Positions 11,830 through 23,655 are shown, numbered from the stretch's first letter. The stretch is 64,000 bases of DNA from Sapria himalayana (GCA_029783825.1 JAREIK010002450.1:749039-813038), one strand, 5' to 3'. Made by a program: numbers and translations. Notes: generated by a model from the letters alone, not told the origin.

Positions 11830-12663
11830 TATTTTTCTTCCAAAACACAAAGATTGTTGAACAAGATAAGTTGGAGTTTGGATTATTTGTTCTTCCTTCC
11901 ACCAAAATTGATGTTTCAAGGGAAGGCAAACTCTACTTTTGTTGTTCTCTGTCCACACAAGCTTCGATAAAAGTTTACACAAAACTTTTATAACAATTTC
12001 ATAGAGAAAATGTAGAATTTTAAGGAGTTGTTTCATCTCATTTTTTTCTACATATGAGAGCTTGCTAGCCTTGCAAAAGAAGCATTGTTGTTCGTGTGAT
12101 ATTTGTGTGGGGTTCATATGGGGTTCATGAGGGGGACATGTGGTGTTAATGAGGTGCTCGTGTGGAGGAGATTTTTTGTGTTGTGCTCTTGTTGTGCTCG
12201 TAGGTGCTTGAAATACAATAAGTGAGCACCGTATTCAAGGAATTAACCATTAAAGTTTTATTAAGGTATTTTCAATTATAATTTATATTTATATTCTTGA
12301 AATTGTGGATGAATGGACTTTAGATATTTTAGTTGTGTGGCTTATCTTGTTTGAATATTATCATTTTGGGTGAAGAATAATTGATTGTGTGTACTTATAT
12401 ACTCTATTAGTTTTTGGGAGAATATATTAGTGTGTATGCATGTGTTTAATTTTAGGTTTGTGTGTGTGTGTGTAACCATATTTTAGATAGAAAAACTATG
12501 AAACTCTAAATATTGTTTTGTATCCGTTATTTTAGTAAACTTTTAAAATGGAAATAATTAAAAATATTTAAATTATAATATCAAATTTATTAACTATGTT
12601 AGTTTGAGAATTTTGTTTGAAACCATTCTTGGTTTTTAAGCTTTATCTAGGTCGATCCCAACA
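11830..12663 (+). repeat. 5' LTR, lineage-A copia copy 2
   Basis: Related to about 14,540-15,340 (shared: AAAACTTTTATAACAATTTC-like block, GTGTTC minisatellite, AATATATTAGTGTGTATGC, TAGAAAAACTATGAAA). Right edge is exact at CCCAACA; left edge is approximate. Confidence 0.65.
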
Positions 12664-12665
12664 TG

Positions 12666-12677
12666 TGGTATTAGAAC
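12666..12677 (+). other. Primer-binding site, TGGTATTAGAAC
   Basis: Two bases after the LTR end CCCAACA. It differs at two positions from TGGTATCAGAGC. Confidence 0.65.
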
Positions 12678-12732
12678 ATTAATTACTTTTGCTGTTTTTA
12701 TTTTTCAAATAATTGAATTATTATTTTTGTGC

Positions 12733-12752
12733 GGGGGGGGGGGGGGGGGGGG
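12733..12752. repeat. Poly-G run (20 G)
   Basis: Twenty consecutive G at the start of the element interior, just inside the primer site. It may be a real mononucleotide expansion or partly a sequencing artefact. Confidence 0.9.
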
Positions 12753-12759
12753 TGTGGAA

Positions 12760-13800
12760 GAAGAAAATAAGTCACTCGTAATGATAAGGTTGGAACTATC
12801 CAACTATTCAACTTAAAAAAATAAATGACTGATCTTTCAATAATGAGGGATGTACTTGGACTAGCTTTTTGTGATCCAAAATCAAACAAGATGGATGAGC
12901 AAAAAGTATGAAAATTATACTATAAGGCATTTGTCATAATACTATAGTGGTTTGGAAAGATAATTTTGTATCACACCTTTGTTATCACAAATGTAGATGA
13001 GATGTAAAAAAAAGTTAGGATCGAAGTATGAGAGAAAAACACATTGAGGAATAAGATCTTTCAATCTGATACTTAGTTAAAATGAAATATCATGACAAAT
13101 CTGATATGATTGATCACTTAAATACTTTTCAAGTCTTGGTTAACAAGTTAGCATCCAAGAAATTAGTATTGGATGATGAAGTATAAGGATTTCTACTTTT
13201 CAGTTCACTTCTCAAGAGTTGAAAGACAATCATAATCTCCTAGAGTTCAAAACTCATATTGGGGAAGGGAAGTAAGAGTTCTTTCAAAGAAAAGTTTCCA
13301 GTCAAACCCATGGTAAAAAAATATTTTTTTATAACCAAGTAAAAATTAGGATACTTCAATAGCGACTATCCCAAGTGGAAGAAAATCCAAGAGGAGCATA
13401 CTTCAAGAGTTCAAAACACATTAGGTTCATACATAATGGTGGTTTGCACTTTTTCCTTATGGGGTGATATTATTTTTTCAAGTAGTATTGAGCTATACGA
13501 CAAAGTTAGTCAGGAGAGTGACTGAGTATCGCATTTGACTACCACCTTGCACATCATTCTATATCTCAATTGGTTTGTGACATATTCATCTGGTAACTAT
13601 AAATTAATTAGGATGAATGATGGAAGGATATCATGAATATTGGGTATCAGAGATTTTTGTCTAGAAATGAACATAAGATATTGATTATTTCTCAAAAATG
13701 TCTAATATATCTCAGATATTTGTATGAACCTAATGCCCATGAGATAATTGGATAGTATGGGAGATGAGTGAAAATTTAGGGAAGGCTAATGGAAAATGCC
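12760..13800 (+). pseudogene. Copia gag-protease remnant (lineage A copy 2)
   Basis: Parallel to 2690-3850 of copy 1. It has gag segments reading DHL..F.VLVNKLAS near 13,110-13,160 and DDEV near 13,175, a heavily eroded zinc-knuckle region near 13,320-13,385 (F.R...SDYPKWK), and the protease-downstream block near 13,500-13,740. Every segment is interrupted by stops. Confidence 0.6.
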
Positions 13801-14350
13801 AAAAGGATCATTGATTATAATGAGGGACAAAATATAAGTATTGATATTACCAAAGCTAGAGTTAGCTTGGATCATAAAAATTCTTGGTTTGGAAATTGGA
13901 AATTATAAGTATTGATTTTGAGCTACATTAACCATGATATATTTGAGTGGATAATTTACTTTATATGTGGAAGTAGGCTGTACTTACTATTTAAAAGTCA
14001 CCTAATGATGAAAGGACAATCAATACGACTAGGGAAAGTCATATAATTATATTGCTTGTATCCCCTCTTTCGAGGAGACCAAGAAAAATCAATCAAGATT
14101 TCTCATGTGCTTATTTTGAGATAAATAGGAATCTCAAAAGAACGCTTTATGATATAGCTTTTGTTTCAGTCATTCATGGGGATCACATTGATCAAAGTAA
14201 AACTTTTGAGTTGAAGTAAAAATTAAAATTATTACTTCGACTACTATTGAGAAAAAGCTGGATCAAGGGAGAATTGATTACTCAAATGGAAAAGTGAAAG
14301 TCTTAGGTTGATATATGAGTACTTTTAATCTGTGGAAAATATTTTCTCAT

Positions 14351-14410
14351 TGTATGTGTGTATGTGTGTGTGTGCGTGTGTGTTCTCATTATGTGTGTGT
14401 GTGTGTGTGT
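14351..14410. repeat. (TG)n microsatellite, interrupted
   Basis: Two TG/GT blocks separated by CTCATTA, shortly before the 3' LTR of lineage-A copy 2. Confidence 0.9.
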
Positions 14411-14539
14411 AATTAAAGCAAGGCCATAAAATGGAAATATTCTTTAAAAGAACATTATATAAATGTTTTGAAAAAATCCATACTCATAAGATTTTTAGAA
14501 AACTCATGCATGGAGCATGCCTTTTCCAAAAAAAATTAA

Positions 14540-15340
14540 CACAATCATGCTATGTGACTTTGTTGGCGTGCATTTGGCACTAACAAAAAAAAAGGAATGA
14601 GACTTTCTTTCATTTTCTTTATTTTTTTGGAGTCTTTTGTAACAATTGTTATAGAATTTTATACAAAGCTTCTGTAATAATTTTATAGAGGGAATGAAGA
14701 ATTTTAAGTTGTTTCTTCTCATTTTAACTTTGTTGACGTGCACTTGGCAAAGGAAGTGTTAGTGTTTGTTCGATGCTCGTATGGTATTCATGGTGTTCAT
14801 GTGATATTCATACAGTATCCATGTGATACTCATGAGAATGAGATTATTTGTTGTGCTTGTGATATGTTCGTGGGTGCTCAAAAATCATTGGAGAAATACT
14901 AGATTCAAGAAATTAACCATCAAAATTTTATTAAGGTGTTTTCGATTATATTTTACATTTTCATTCTTGAAATTTTGGATTTATGGACTTTTAACATTTT
15001 AAATTGTGTGATTTATTTTGCTTGAATATTTTATCATTTTGCGGGTAGAATATTTGGTTCTATGTACTTATATATTCTGCTAGTTTTGGGCACAATATAT
15101 TAGTGTGTGTGCTTGTGAATAATTTTAGGCTTTGGTGGGGGTGTGTGTGTGTGTGTGTGTGTGTTGGATAGAAAATCTATGAAACCCAAAAAATTTGGTA
15201 TCTGCTATTTTGGTTAACTTTTAAAATAGGCAAACTTAAAAAATTTAAATTATAATGTCAAATTGATTAACATTATTGGACCAAGAATTTATTACGAAAT
15301 CATTCTTAGTTTTCAAGTTTTGTCTCGGTCATGCCCAACA
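14540..15340 (+). repeat. 3' LTR, lineage-A copia copy 2
   Basis: Matches 11,830-12,663 and ends CCCAACA at 15,340. It contains the GTGTTC/GATATTC minisatellite (14,760-14,880) and a (GT)n run at 15,135-15,165. Left edge is approximate. Confidence 0.65.
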
Positions 15341-15345
15341 CTAAG

Positions 15346-15752
15346 AAGCAAATTCATTATATGCCATTATGAAAGAGTTGAATCACAATATGTCATTATG
15401 CAATGCTTTGATCGATATGTATTCAAAATATGGAAAATTAAATTATGCCTTACATGTTTGTGATAATAGTGTTGGTCATAGAGCCACAATATCTCAGGGC
15501 ATGATGATTTCAGGATGTAAACTACATGAGAAATTAAAGAAATCAATTATTTAGTATGACAAAATGATTCGACTTGGAAACAAACCAGATATGATAGAGG
15601 TGGTTAGGATCTTTTGTGGATGGTGAGGATTAGTAGAGGATGATCTAGATATTTATAAGAGTCCAATAAACTAGAAAGGATTATACCAATTGTTGAAATT
15701 TGTGTGTGCAATATGAATATGTTGGAGTAATGAGGCCCACTTGAAAGATATA
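15346..15752 (+). pseudogene. PPR (PLS-class) protein pseudogene fragment
   Basis: Translation in two frames gives KQIH at 15,346, then NHNMSLCNALIDMYSKYGKL, then MMISGC.LHEKLKKSI, YDKMIRLGNKPD, GLVEDDLDIYKS and a final CVCNMNMLE..GPLERYIN. These match, in order, the L, S and P motifs and the E-motif lead-in of plant pentatricopeptide repeat proteins, which bind organellar RNA. One frameshift (near 15,370) and several stops make it dead. It starts 6 nt after the lineage-A LTR end, so either the element landed in an existing PPR copy or the fragment was captured. No matching 5' half was seen upstream of the element. Confidence 0.75.
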
Positions 15753-15959
15753 TAAATTAATAGGGGTATATAAGTATATATGTCACAATATATATACAAT
15801 ACATATCATATTATGTAGGTATATATATCACTATACCATGATAAATAATATATATATTTCAATGATTTGTGATATCTATCATGATATATATTATGTATAT
15901 TGCCATTTATATATATATATATCATGATACATACTTTAATAAAAATGTTTTTTTTAATT
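15753..15959. repeat. AT-rich, TATATCACAATATAT-like repeats
   Basis: Low-complexity TATA/ATCATGATA motifs recur at short, irregular spacing. No gene seen. Confidence 0.6.
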
Positions 15960-16363
15960 TTTAAAATGTAGTTTATTAATAATGGATAATAATTAAAAGT
16001 ATAGATGTCACTAAAATCAATAATAATATATCATAACTTATATAATTTTGATTTTGTACATAATTTATTAAAATTTATATATTTAAAATGAAATATTTAT
16101 GTGAGTGGTGAATGACCACATTCACATTCATGAAGATTTTCGAAAATTATAATTTCCAAAACTCACCATTAATATTAATATTTGAAATCATCTTTAGTAG
16201 GCCTACAGGGGGCGTTGATACTTATGTTAATGATCAAACGAGAAGTTATCTTTTCTTTTAATCTAAATCTCTTTCTTCATTTTTCTCTTTTTAATTCTCC
16301 TCTTTTAATATATGAAGAGGGAATATTATTTATTTTGGTTTTGCATGTTATAATTGTTTCACA
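15960..16363 (+). repeat. 5' LTR, lineage-B copia copy 2
   Basis: The clear match to 34,040-34,207 covers AATGATCAAACGAGAAGTT, TTTTTAATTCTCCT, GAATATTATTTATTTTGG and the end TTTCACA. The primer-site region ATTATCATGAGTTTGCTCT follows at 16,371. Left edge is estimated from LTR length. Confidence 0.65.
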
Positions 16364-17219
16364 ACATGCTATTATCATGAGTTTGCTCTAAAGGTATTAT
16401 CTAATCCTAAGTTTTAAGTTATTTTAAATTTGCATATAGATATCAATATTTAATTTTGATTAGAAATAAAAAATATATATAGTATTATTAGAAATTTTGT
16501 CTACTTGAGTTTGAATGATTTCCTAAATTAATTTAATATCATCCCAAACTAATGGACATAAATTAGGATTGGTTATGATTCTGATCATTGAAATAATTAC
16601 TAATATCATATTGATAATCTCTCAAATTCTTGGAAAGAGAAATCTCAACTATCACAACCATAAGTGAAATGGGAAGTACATGTGAGATGAAACTTTTCAA
16701 GAACTATGAGAATATATGATATGAAAAGGTGTTGGTAGCATACCTTTCATGTGCCCAAACATTTAACTTAGATTCATTAAGTAATTATAGAAGAAAATGA
16801 AAAGATAGAAACAACTCTTACCAATAGTGACCAATAGACCTAGCATACTATGATGTTGATTTATTTGAAACTTCTAATAAAAACCTAACAAATTGATGAA
16901 TTATAATATTATTTTTTAAATTAATTAATACATCATCTCATTACACCTACTTCTAGTCATATTATTTATTATTTGTTATAAATAATATGATTAATTATGA
17001 ATGATCTTACAATTACCTACAAATTCAATATTATATTTAAATGTGATGTATATTTGTGCATAATTAAATATCATTTAATTTTGATATTATCTAACTCCTA
17101 TAAATAGGAGTTCCAAATCAACAAAATTTAAGAATTTAGAACTTTTTATAACTTTGATTCTATATTGCTTTTTCTTTTATGACATTATTTTTATATTTGT
17201 TATATCTAATATTCAAGTG
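16364..17219 (+). pseudogene. Probable copia gag region, eroded beyond recognition
   Basis: By position this should hold gag of lineage-B copy 2. I cannot match it convincingly to gag of copy 1 and see no zinc knuckle, so it may be deleted or replaced. Confidence 0.35.
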
Positions 17220-17446
17220 TTATTGATCTCAAGTTGAATGAGGGTAATGTATGTTTTGCTAACTATGCAACAACATACACAATTCTTTGAGATGAAAGAT
17301 AATTTCTTGATTTGACATTAATAAATACAAATGTAAGTATCATATATGGTACTACAAAATTAATTGAAGACATTGAAAGAGCAAACAACATGCTACCAAA
17401 TGAAACTAGGTTTCATATTAATGATAAATTACATTCTAGCAAATCA
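17220..17446 (+). pseudogene. Copia protease fragment (lineage B copy 2)
   Basis: It parallels 7560-7780 of copy 1: VCFANYATTYTIL, where the family has DSG.THTI, then a block around 17,340-17,440 closely matching 7680-7770. It is interrupted at 17,462 by the LINE and resumes at 24,256. Confidence 0.75.
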
Positions 17447-17462
17447 ACAACTAATTTGCTCA
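17447..17462. repeat. Target-site duplication, left copy (LINE)
   Basis: ACAACTAATTTGCTCA, matching ACAAGGAATTTGCTCA at 24,256-24,271 with two differences. Lineage-B copy 1 has one uninterrupted copy of this site near 7770-7786, showing the pre-insertion state. Confidence 0.85.
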
Positions 17463-17644
17463 ATCCATCAATGAAATGCTTTTTCTCTCCTCCCTCTCTC
17501 CTCCCCAATATCCTTCCAAACCCTCAAGTTTTCCCCCAAAATTCTTCAAAAAATCTAGCCTAGGAAGGCTTGGATCGGGTGAGAAATGCTTGAATCTTAA
17601 GTTTCTGTAACATAGAAACTTGTCGCAAGTGTTTATTAGTCATA

Positions 17645-19416
17645 ATGGGATTTACGAGACCGTCTGATAACCCACAAGAGACTTCCCAAAATATAAAAAA
17701 AGATGTAAACCTAGGGAGCATCACAAGCTCTCCCAAGACTCAGGCGCTCATCTCACCTAAATCAAAGCTTATGGATGAAACGAAATACAAAATTCCTAAG
17801 AGAAGACTGATAATCTACTCGGAATCCGACTCAGATGCAACTGAATATCTCAAAATACCATCTACGATAAGATCTCGGATGTCCCGCTTGATGTTTTCTC
17901 AAAAAACCATTGTGAAAATAAAACTTCTTCTATTGTTAATGTGAAATCTGGTATGAATGTTAATTTTAATGGAATCATGAGTGATTTAAATGTCACACTA
18001 GAAGAAAATGATAAAAAAAAACAAGAATTGCTCATCCCGAAGGCCAATGGATGTGGAAATATACAATCTGTAAGAGATTCTATCCCCGACGAAGATACGA
18101 ATCATAATTCGGGCCTTAATAAGAATACTATTGTGAACTCTTCTTCTACTTTTAATTAATAAAATTCAATTAAGTGATGATTATAAAGGGAAGGGGAATA
18201 CTCTAGTCAATTCGGGTGATGCTGATACCTCCCCGAACAATATCAATGGAGTTTACTGCGTGGGTGAAATGGTAACTCCAGGGCATGTAAGTAGCCACGA
18301 TTCATTAAATGCAAAAAAAATAGTGTGTCTGGGGGAACTGCGGGTTATTTTAAATCTCACAAGCCCAGTAATTTTAATTCAAATTACAATAAAGCTCGTA
18401 GTGTGTCATTCACTAAAGCCTCAATGAATAGGGATTCTCATAATGATGTAACTTCTATAGACATGTTAAATTGTAGGGGAAGCATGAACACAGTTGTTGG
18501 ACAATTAAATAGCCATGATATAAACAGAAATGGGCATACTATGGTGGAAAACCATAAAAAAATAGTTAAGAACCAAAAACCTAGTGAGAATAACTCGAAG
18601 ATAGGACTTAATAGCCACTTGCCATACTTATTACCTGCCAAGTAGTAGGTTGAAGGGGGCAATGAGAAAACACATAATCCCAAAACTTTTGGAAAAAACA
18701 AGGCCCCCTGGAGTAGCCGCTTCTATGAGAATAAGGTACTTGCTAATACATCAAAATTATCATTCATCCCTCCTAGGAAACCATGGAATGTTGTCTTTGA
18801 GGATGAGGATTTGCTCCATGGGATTTAACATTAGAAAAACTGCCTTGTAGGGTATTTTGTGACTAGAAGTCCGGGCTAAATTATATTGAGAAAGTTCATG
18901 GAGGAACAATAGAAACTAACCCCACGAGTCATACTACACCCAAGTGAGTGGCTAGTTTTTAAGTTTAGAAATATGGAGTAAATGGAACAAGTGCTTAAAG
19001 CAGACCTTTTTCTTGTATATGATCGGCCCTTGTATGTTAAGCCCCTTCCGACAGGCTTCCAATATGGTTTAAAGGAAATGGGAAAATTCCCAATTTGGGT
19101 GAGATTGCCCAACTTCCTGCTTCATCTCTGGAACCCACTGGGCTTAAGTAAGGTAGCGAGCTATATCGGGCAGCCTTTACACATGGACAAACTAACAACA
19201 AATATTTCAAAAATTACATTCACTAGAGTGCTCGTTGAAATAGATTTGAATGAGGATTTGATCAATGAAATCATTTTTAATTTTTTGGATGGATCAAAAA
19301 TCTGTCAACCGATCATATATGTGAACCTCCCTCCATTTTGTAAATCTTGCTCTATATTTGGTCATATGACAAGTGTTTGTAAAATAAATATCCAGAGTCA
19401 GAAATCAAAAAAGTAG
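17645..19416 (+). pseudogene. LINE ORF1: DUF4283 and CCHC zinc-knuckle protein, broken
   Basis: ATG at 17,645 opens a polar, Ser/Asn/Lys-rich N-terminal region that runs in several frames to about 18,860. The DUF4283 domain follows at about 18,885-19,330 (EKVHGGT, FRNME, LFLVYDRPLYVKPLPTGFQ, FPIWVRLPNFLLHLWN). Then comes a zinc knuckle at about 19,339-19,380 reading CKSCSIFGHMTSVC, an intact CX2CX4HX4C. In plant L1 elements this protein binds element RNA. At least four breaks are visible, with stops near 17,942, 18,158 and 18,643. The best-preserved piece is 18,982-19,416. Confidence 0.85.
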
Positions 19417-20537
19417 GAATCCCCCCTACCATCCCCTACTAGATCAATTTACTTGAAGAAGGAAGGAGGTAACTCCTTCCTAGAAGAAGGACAGCTACCT
19501 TAAGCAGAAAAGTCTAAGGAGGAAAGCATGCCTATACAAGCTGAAAAGGAAGGCATCTCTAACCAGATTGAAGAGGAGAACAAGGGTTTCACATTGGTGA
19601 AATCTAAAAGGAAAAAAAAGGACCCAAACACCAGAGAGGGCTCATCTTTAAATCTAAGAAATAAAGGTAGATTCAAAGAACAAGCAGTCAAGGGCTTCGC
19701 CCCAAATTAGCTAGCATAGGAAATTTAAAGGGGTCCTCAACCCATGGAACAGGTTCTTTTGAATAAATAGTATTTTCATGGTTTTTTGTTTATTTCTGCT
19801 GGAGGGATTTTGTTTGGAGTTTTGGAGGGTGGAATAGAAGAACGAATGGTCTTCTCCATGTATATCTTCTAAATGTTTTTTGGGGAGAGGTGGGAGCACC
19901 TCTTGGATGGGCTTCTGATGATGACATGGTGGTTGCATGTGTGTCTGATTTATGCATGATATTGGTATGAAACAATAAGGCATCCTGTGGAGAAAATAGG
20001 CAAATTGGCCTGCTTTTAAAAAATATATATCTTCGTGTAGCGTACAACTGAATGCATGGAATGCCATAAAGAACCAAATCTAGGCATCTACTTGACAACA
20101 CCCATTGTAAAAGGGAATTATGTAAAGGGTGTAAGGGGGCATGATTGCAATGTTTTGATATGTATGTATGTAAAGAGCCTGATGTCAAAGGGCAACTGGT
20201 CTATAAGGGAAATATCTTATATGTACTGTCAAGTAGTGAAACATGAGATTGGGTGTCTAAGGCAAATTTTGACCGTGTGCTACCATCTTGACCTTATAAA
20301 AAAATTATACCATGGGGATGCCATGATATCATATCTGGGATTTATGGTTTCTCTATTCTGGCAAATGATGTTCAATGAAAACAAAAGATGTGTGCTTTTC
20401 CAGCCTACTATGTATGAATGCATGTGGATTAAAGTGAGATTTTTTTCATGCATGAAAGGGAATGTATTGTAAGAGAAATCTTATACTGTAATAGAGCTAA
20501 ATGGATATGTATCAAGTAGCTTATGAGCTATGTAACA
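19417..20537 (+). other. LINE inter-ORF region
   Basis: It continues the Lys/Glu-rich tail of ORF1 to about 19,700, then becomes unassigned sequence. A 138-codon open frame at 20,056-20,472 has no motif I recognise. Inter-ORF gaps in plant L1 elements are usually much shorter, so this may be an insertion within the LINE. Confidence 0.5.
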
Positions 20538-20713
20538 AGGGTGGTATATGGGGATCCTGTAGGAGATCCCATAAGGGTGGTAAATGGGCATTCTATAAAA
20601 TATCGAGATTATGTAATGGTGGTATATGGGGATTTTGTATGGGTGGAATATGGGAATTCTGTAAGGGTGGTAGATGGAAATTCTATAAGGGTGGCATATG
20701 GGGATCTGATATC
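20538..20713. repeat. 24-bp minisatellite inside the LINE
   Basis: Four adjacent units of the form GTGGTATATGGGGATTCTGTAAGG at 20,619-20,713, preceded by two diverged units from 20,538. The period is a multiple of three, so several frames stay open, giving repeats such as V-V-Y-G-D-S-V-R. This explains the overlapping open frames on both strands. Confidence 0.85.
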
Positions 20714-20901
20714 TTCTGGGCCTTATGTAACGGAAGGATTTCATTTTAATATATGTGAGAGAAGGGGATATTCTGTAAGGGTAGCTCTATGTCTGTAATT
20801 TTGGGCATAATGGATAATAATATAAATACATGCTATGATGAATGCTACTTAACCACACCATCTAGAATACATGAAGATTATATTGAATCACTTGAAATTA
20901 C

Positions 20902-21937
20902 ATGAGGATTTGTTGTTGGAATATATGGGGCTTCAATTGCCACATAAAGCATAAGGAGATCCTTAGGCTTTTTAACGCCTATAAGATTGATATTTTCACA
21001 ATCATAGAGGCCGAGCTAAACTCTGAAAAGATGGCATGGCTCTTGAAAATAAAATTCAAAAGATTTAAATCCTTGGATAATTTTTCCTCTCATAAAAATG
21101 ATAGAATTTTCATTCTGTGAGATATTCAAACCAAAGATGCAAAACTCCTTATATGCACGCCACGGCATGTTTAGTTAGAAGTAAAGGATAAAGAGAAAGG
21201 AGTAGCTTTCAAACTATCGATTATATATGGCCTCCACTCGATATCTAGTAGAAGAACTTTTTGGCGAAACTTAATGAAGGAAGGAGAAACACACTCCTCT
21301 TCGTGGATCATCATGAAAGATTTTAACTCCCCCCTCTCTGGACTAAACAAAGTGGGTGGGAGAATAGTAATGAACTACGAGTGTCAGGATGCCCTAAAAT
21401 GCATATTTTCACTGAATATGGTGGATATGTCTTCATCAGGCAGTTTCTTTTACCTGGACGAATGGGAGGGTATCAAGCAAACTGGATAGGGTAATGGCTA
21501 ATGTAGAATAGGCTAACTTGCGGTTGGACAATCACGCAAGATTTATAGCCCCAAAAATATTTTCAAACCATTGTCTAGTATTGATTACTACAGAAACGGA
21601 TGAAAAAGAGAGGAAAATCCCTTTTAAATTCTATAATATGTGGCTTTCTCACAAAGATTTCACACTGATATTGCTGGATAGCTGGAAAGAGAACTTTGAA
21701 GGATCGTTTATGTTTCAACTAGTTAAAAGGTTGGGAAAATTAAAGGAGCCTCTGAAAAAACTAAATGAAAAGCACTATGCACATATTAGTACAATGATTA
21801 CTCTTGCTAGTAAAGCACTTCAAAAGCTACAAACAAATATATTGCAGTGCCCTACTCAATCTTTTAAGGATGAGGAGATGACTCTTAAAATAGAATTGAG
21901 GAAACTACAAGAGGTTGAATTATCCTTCCTTAGATAG
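20902..21937 (+). pseudogene. LINE ORF2, APE-type endonuclease domain, broken
   Basis: ATG at 20,902 reads MRICCWNIWGFN, the usual CWN-(V/I)-R-G opening of plant L1 endonuclease with Arg changed to Trp. IIEAEL near 21,001 matches the catalytic-Glu motif. WIIMKDFNSPL near 21,300 is the GDFN motif with Gly changed to Lys. SGSFFYL near 21,435 stands for the usual SG..YTW. FSNHCLVL near 21,560 is the SDH motif with Asp changed to Asn. Stops at 21,118 and 21,487 plus frameshifts break it. The enzyme would nick target DNA for target-primed reverse transcription. Confidence 0.85.
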
Positions 21938-22229
21938 AAGGCTAAAATTAATTACCTAAAGCAAAGTGATAAGTACAAAATTTTTCCAGTACTTATGAGT
22001 TCTATGATGTAGAAAAGAAAAATCGTGGCCTTAGTAAAAGATAATGGTAGTTAGACAATTTCAAGGAGTGAAATTGTAAAAAGCTTTGTTATGTATTATA
22101 AGAAATTACTAAGCACATCGAGTAATATAAAAATGATAGATGATCAGATTTTAACAAAGGGCATGACACTTCAATAAAAAGCTCAAGAACAACTCTCTTT
22201 ATCCTTCTCTCCGGAATAGAAAAAAATTC

Positions 22230-23545
22230 CCTCTTTACAATGGGTAGTTATAAGTTGCTTGAACCCGATAGCTACACTACAAAGTTCTTTAAACACGTAT
22301 GGAAGGATATTGATGGAGATGTTATTAAATCCATAAATAGTTTCTCACTCTGGAAGAAATTTTGAGGTAAATAAACTGTCTATATATCATTAATCCCAAA
22401 ATCTTCACATGAATTGATGGTTAGGAATTTCAGGCTCATATCATGCTGCAATGTGATCTATAAGATCTTTGCAAAGCATATAGCTCCTCGACTAAAAATG
22501 GTGATGGATGGAATAATAAATTCTACCCAAGAGGCCTACGTCAAGAAAGACTGATCTCGTATAATTTCCTTTTGGTACAGGAATTGATTAGGAAATATGA
22601 TAGAAGTAGGATCTCTCCAAGGTGCTTCTTAAAAATTGATATTCAAAAGGCATTCGATATAGTAGAATGGGATTTTTTGAAGCAAGTCTTGGAAGGATTC
22701 AATTTTCCCAAGCAATTCATTAATATAATTCTAGAATGTGTTACTACTACATCATTTTCCATCGGCATAAATGACCAAATGCATGGTTTTTTTCAAGGGC
22801 AATAGAGGTCTTAGGCAAGGAGATCCACTACCACCCTATCTCTTTGCCCTGTGCATGGAATACCTCTCAAGACAATTGGTGACAGCCTCATCCTTGGAAT
22901 CTTTCTCTTTTCATCCGGGGTGTTCACCACTAAGGATAAGTCATCTTATGTACGCGGATGACTTAATGATTTTCTCTGAAGGAGATCTTCCATCAATTAA
23001 GATAATCCTCAAAGTCTTAAAAGAACTAATAGTAATTTCTAGATTAAATGTAAACTCCTCCAAATTGAATATCTTTTTTGGAGGAGTGGACAAAAAATGC
23101 AAAGATGAGATTCTAAAAATTTTAGAATTTATAGAAGGCACTCTCCCCATTCGTCTTCCTTGGAGTTCCATTATCTTCAACTCGATTAATATCCTCCCAA
23201 TTCTTCATTCTATTGAATAAGATTATCTCGGTCATTCATCAATGGATGAGTAAAATCCTTTTAATAATGGGAAGGATAGAGCTCCTTCGAATGGCAATTC
23301 AAGGAATCGAAAGTTATTGGTTTTTTCTCTTTCTTTTATCAAAGTACATTATCAATGCCATTGAAAATGCATGCAGAAGATTCTTATGGGGTAGCCCAAA
23401 AACCATAAGATATAGGCCGAAAGTTTCATGGACCAAATTATGTATGCCCACCTCCTTAGAAGGCCTCGGCATCCTGGATATATCTATATGGAATAAGGCT
23501 TTTTTTGTCAAAACTCTTTGGAGAATTAATAAGAAAGGATAGAGT
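22230..23545 (+). pseudogene. LINE ORF2, reverse transcriptase domain, broken
   Basis: Blocks in order: FRLISCCNVIYKIFAKHIAPRL (22,430-22,495), then KCFLKIDIQKAFDIVEWDFL-like sequence at about 22,620-22,680 with the first catalytic Asp, then RGLRQGDPLPPYLFALCMEY at about 22,806-22,865, then LMYADDLMIFS near 22,950-22,980 with the catalytic Asp pair intact. The thumb region continues to 23,542 (SWTKLC.P..EGLGI.D). The frame changes near 22,570, 22,800 and 23,215. The catalytic residues are conserved, so inactivation came through frame breaks. Confidence 0.9.
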
Positions 23546-23655
23546 TTGGATTAAGTGGGTCCATCATTTCTATCTTAACTCAAAATACTTGGAATTACCA
23601 GATTTATAAAAGAAATCCACCTCATTGGAAAGCTCTAATCACTATTAGAGATTTC

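Larger units (their letters stand above)
11830..15340 (+). mobile_element. Ty1/copia LTR retrotransposon, lineage A copy 2 (degraded)
   Basis: Repeats at about 11,830-12,663 and 14,540-15,340 flank a 1.9-kb interior related to that of copy 1. Both LTRs end CCCAACA. The primer site is TGGTATTAGAAC. The interior carries gag and protease remnants, then a block matching the 136-codon ORF of copy 1, and lacks clear integrase and RT, as in copy 1. The shared truncation in two or three copies suggests a non-autonomous lineage rather than independent deletions. Confidence 0.75.

Noticed and set aside
20481..20798. Overlapping open frames on both strands rich in Tyr, His, Pro or Gly, Trp
   Set aside because: All arise from the 24-bp minisatellite inside the LINE.
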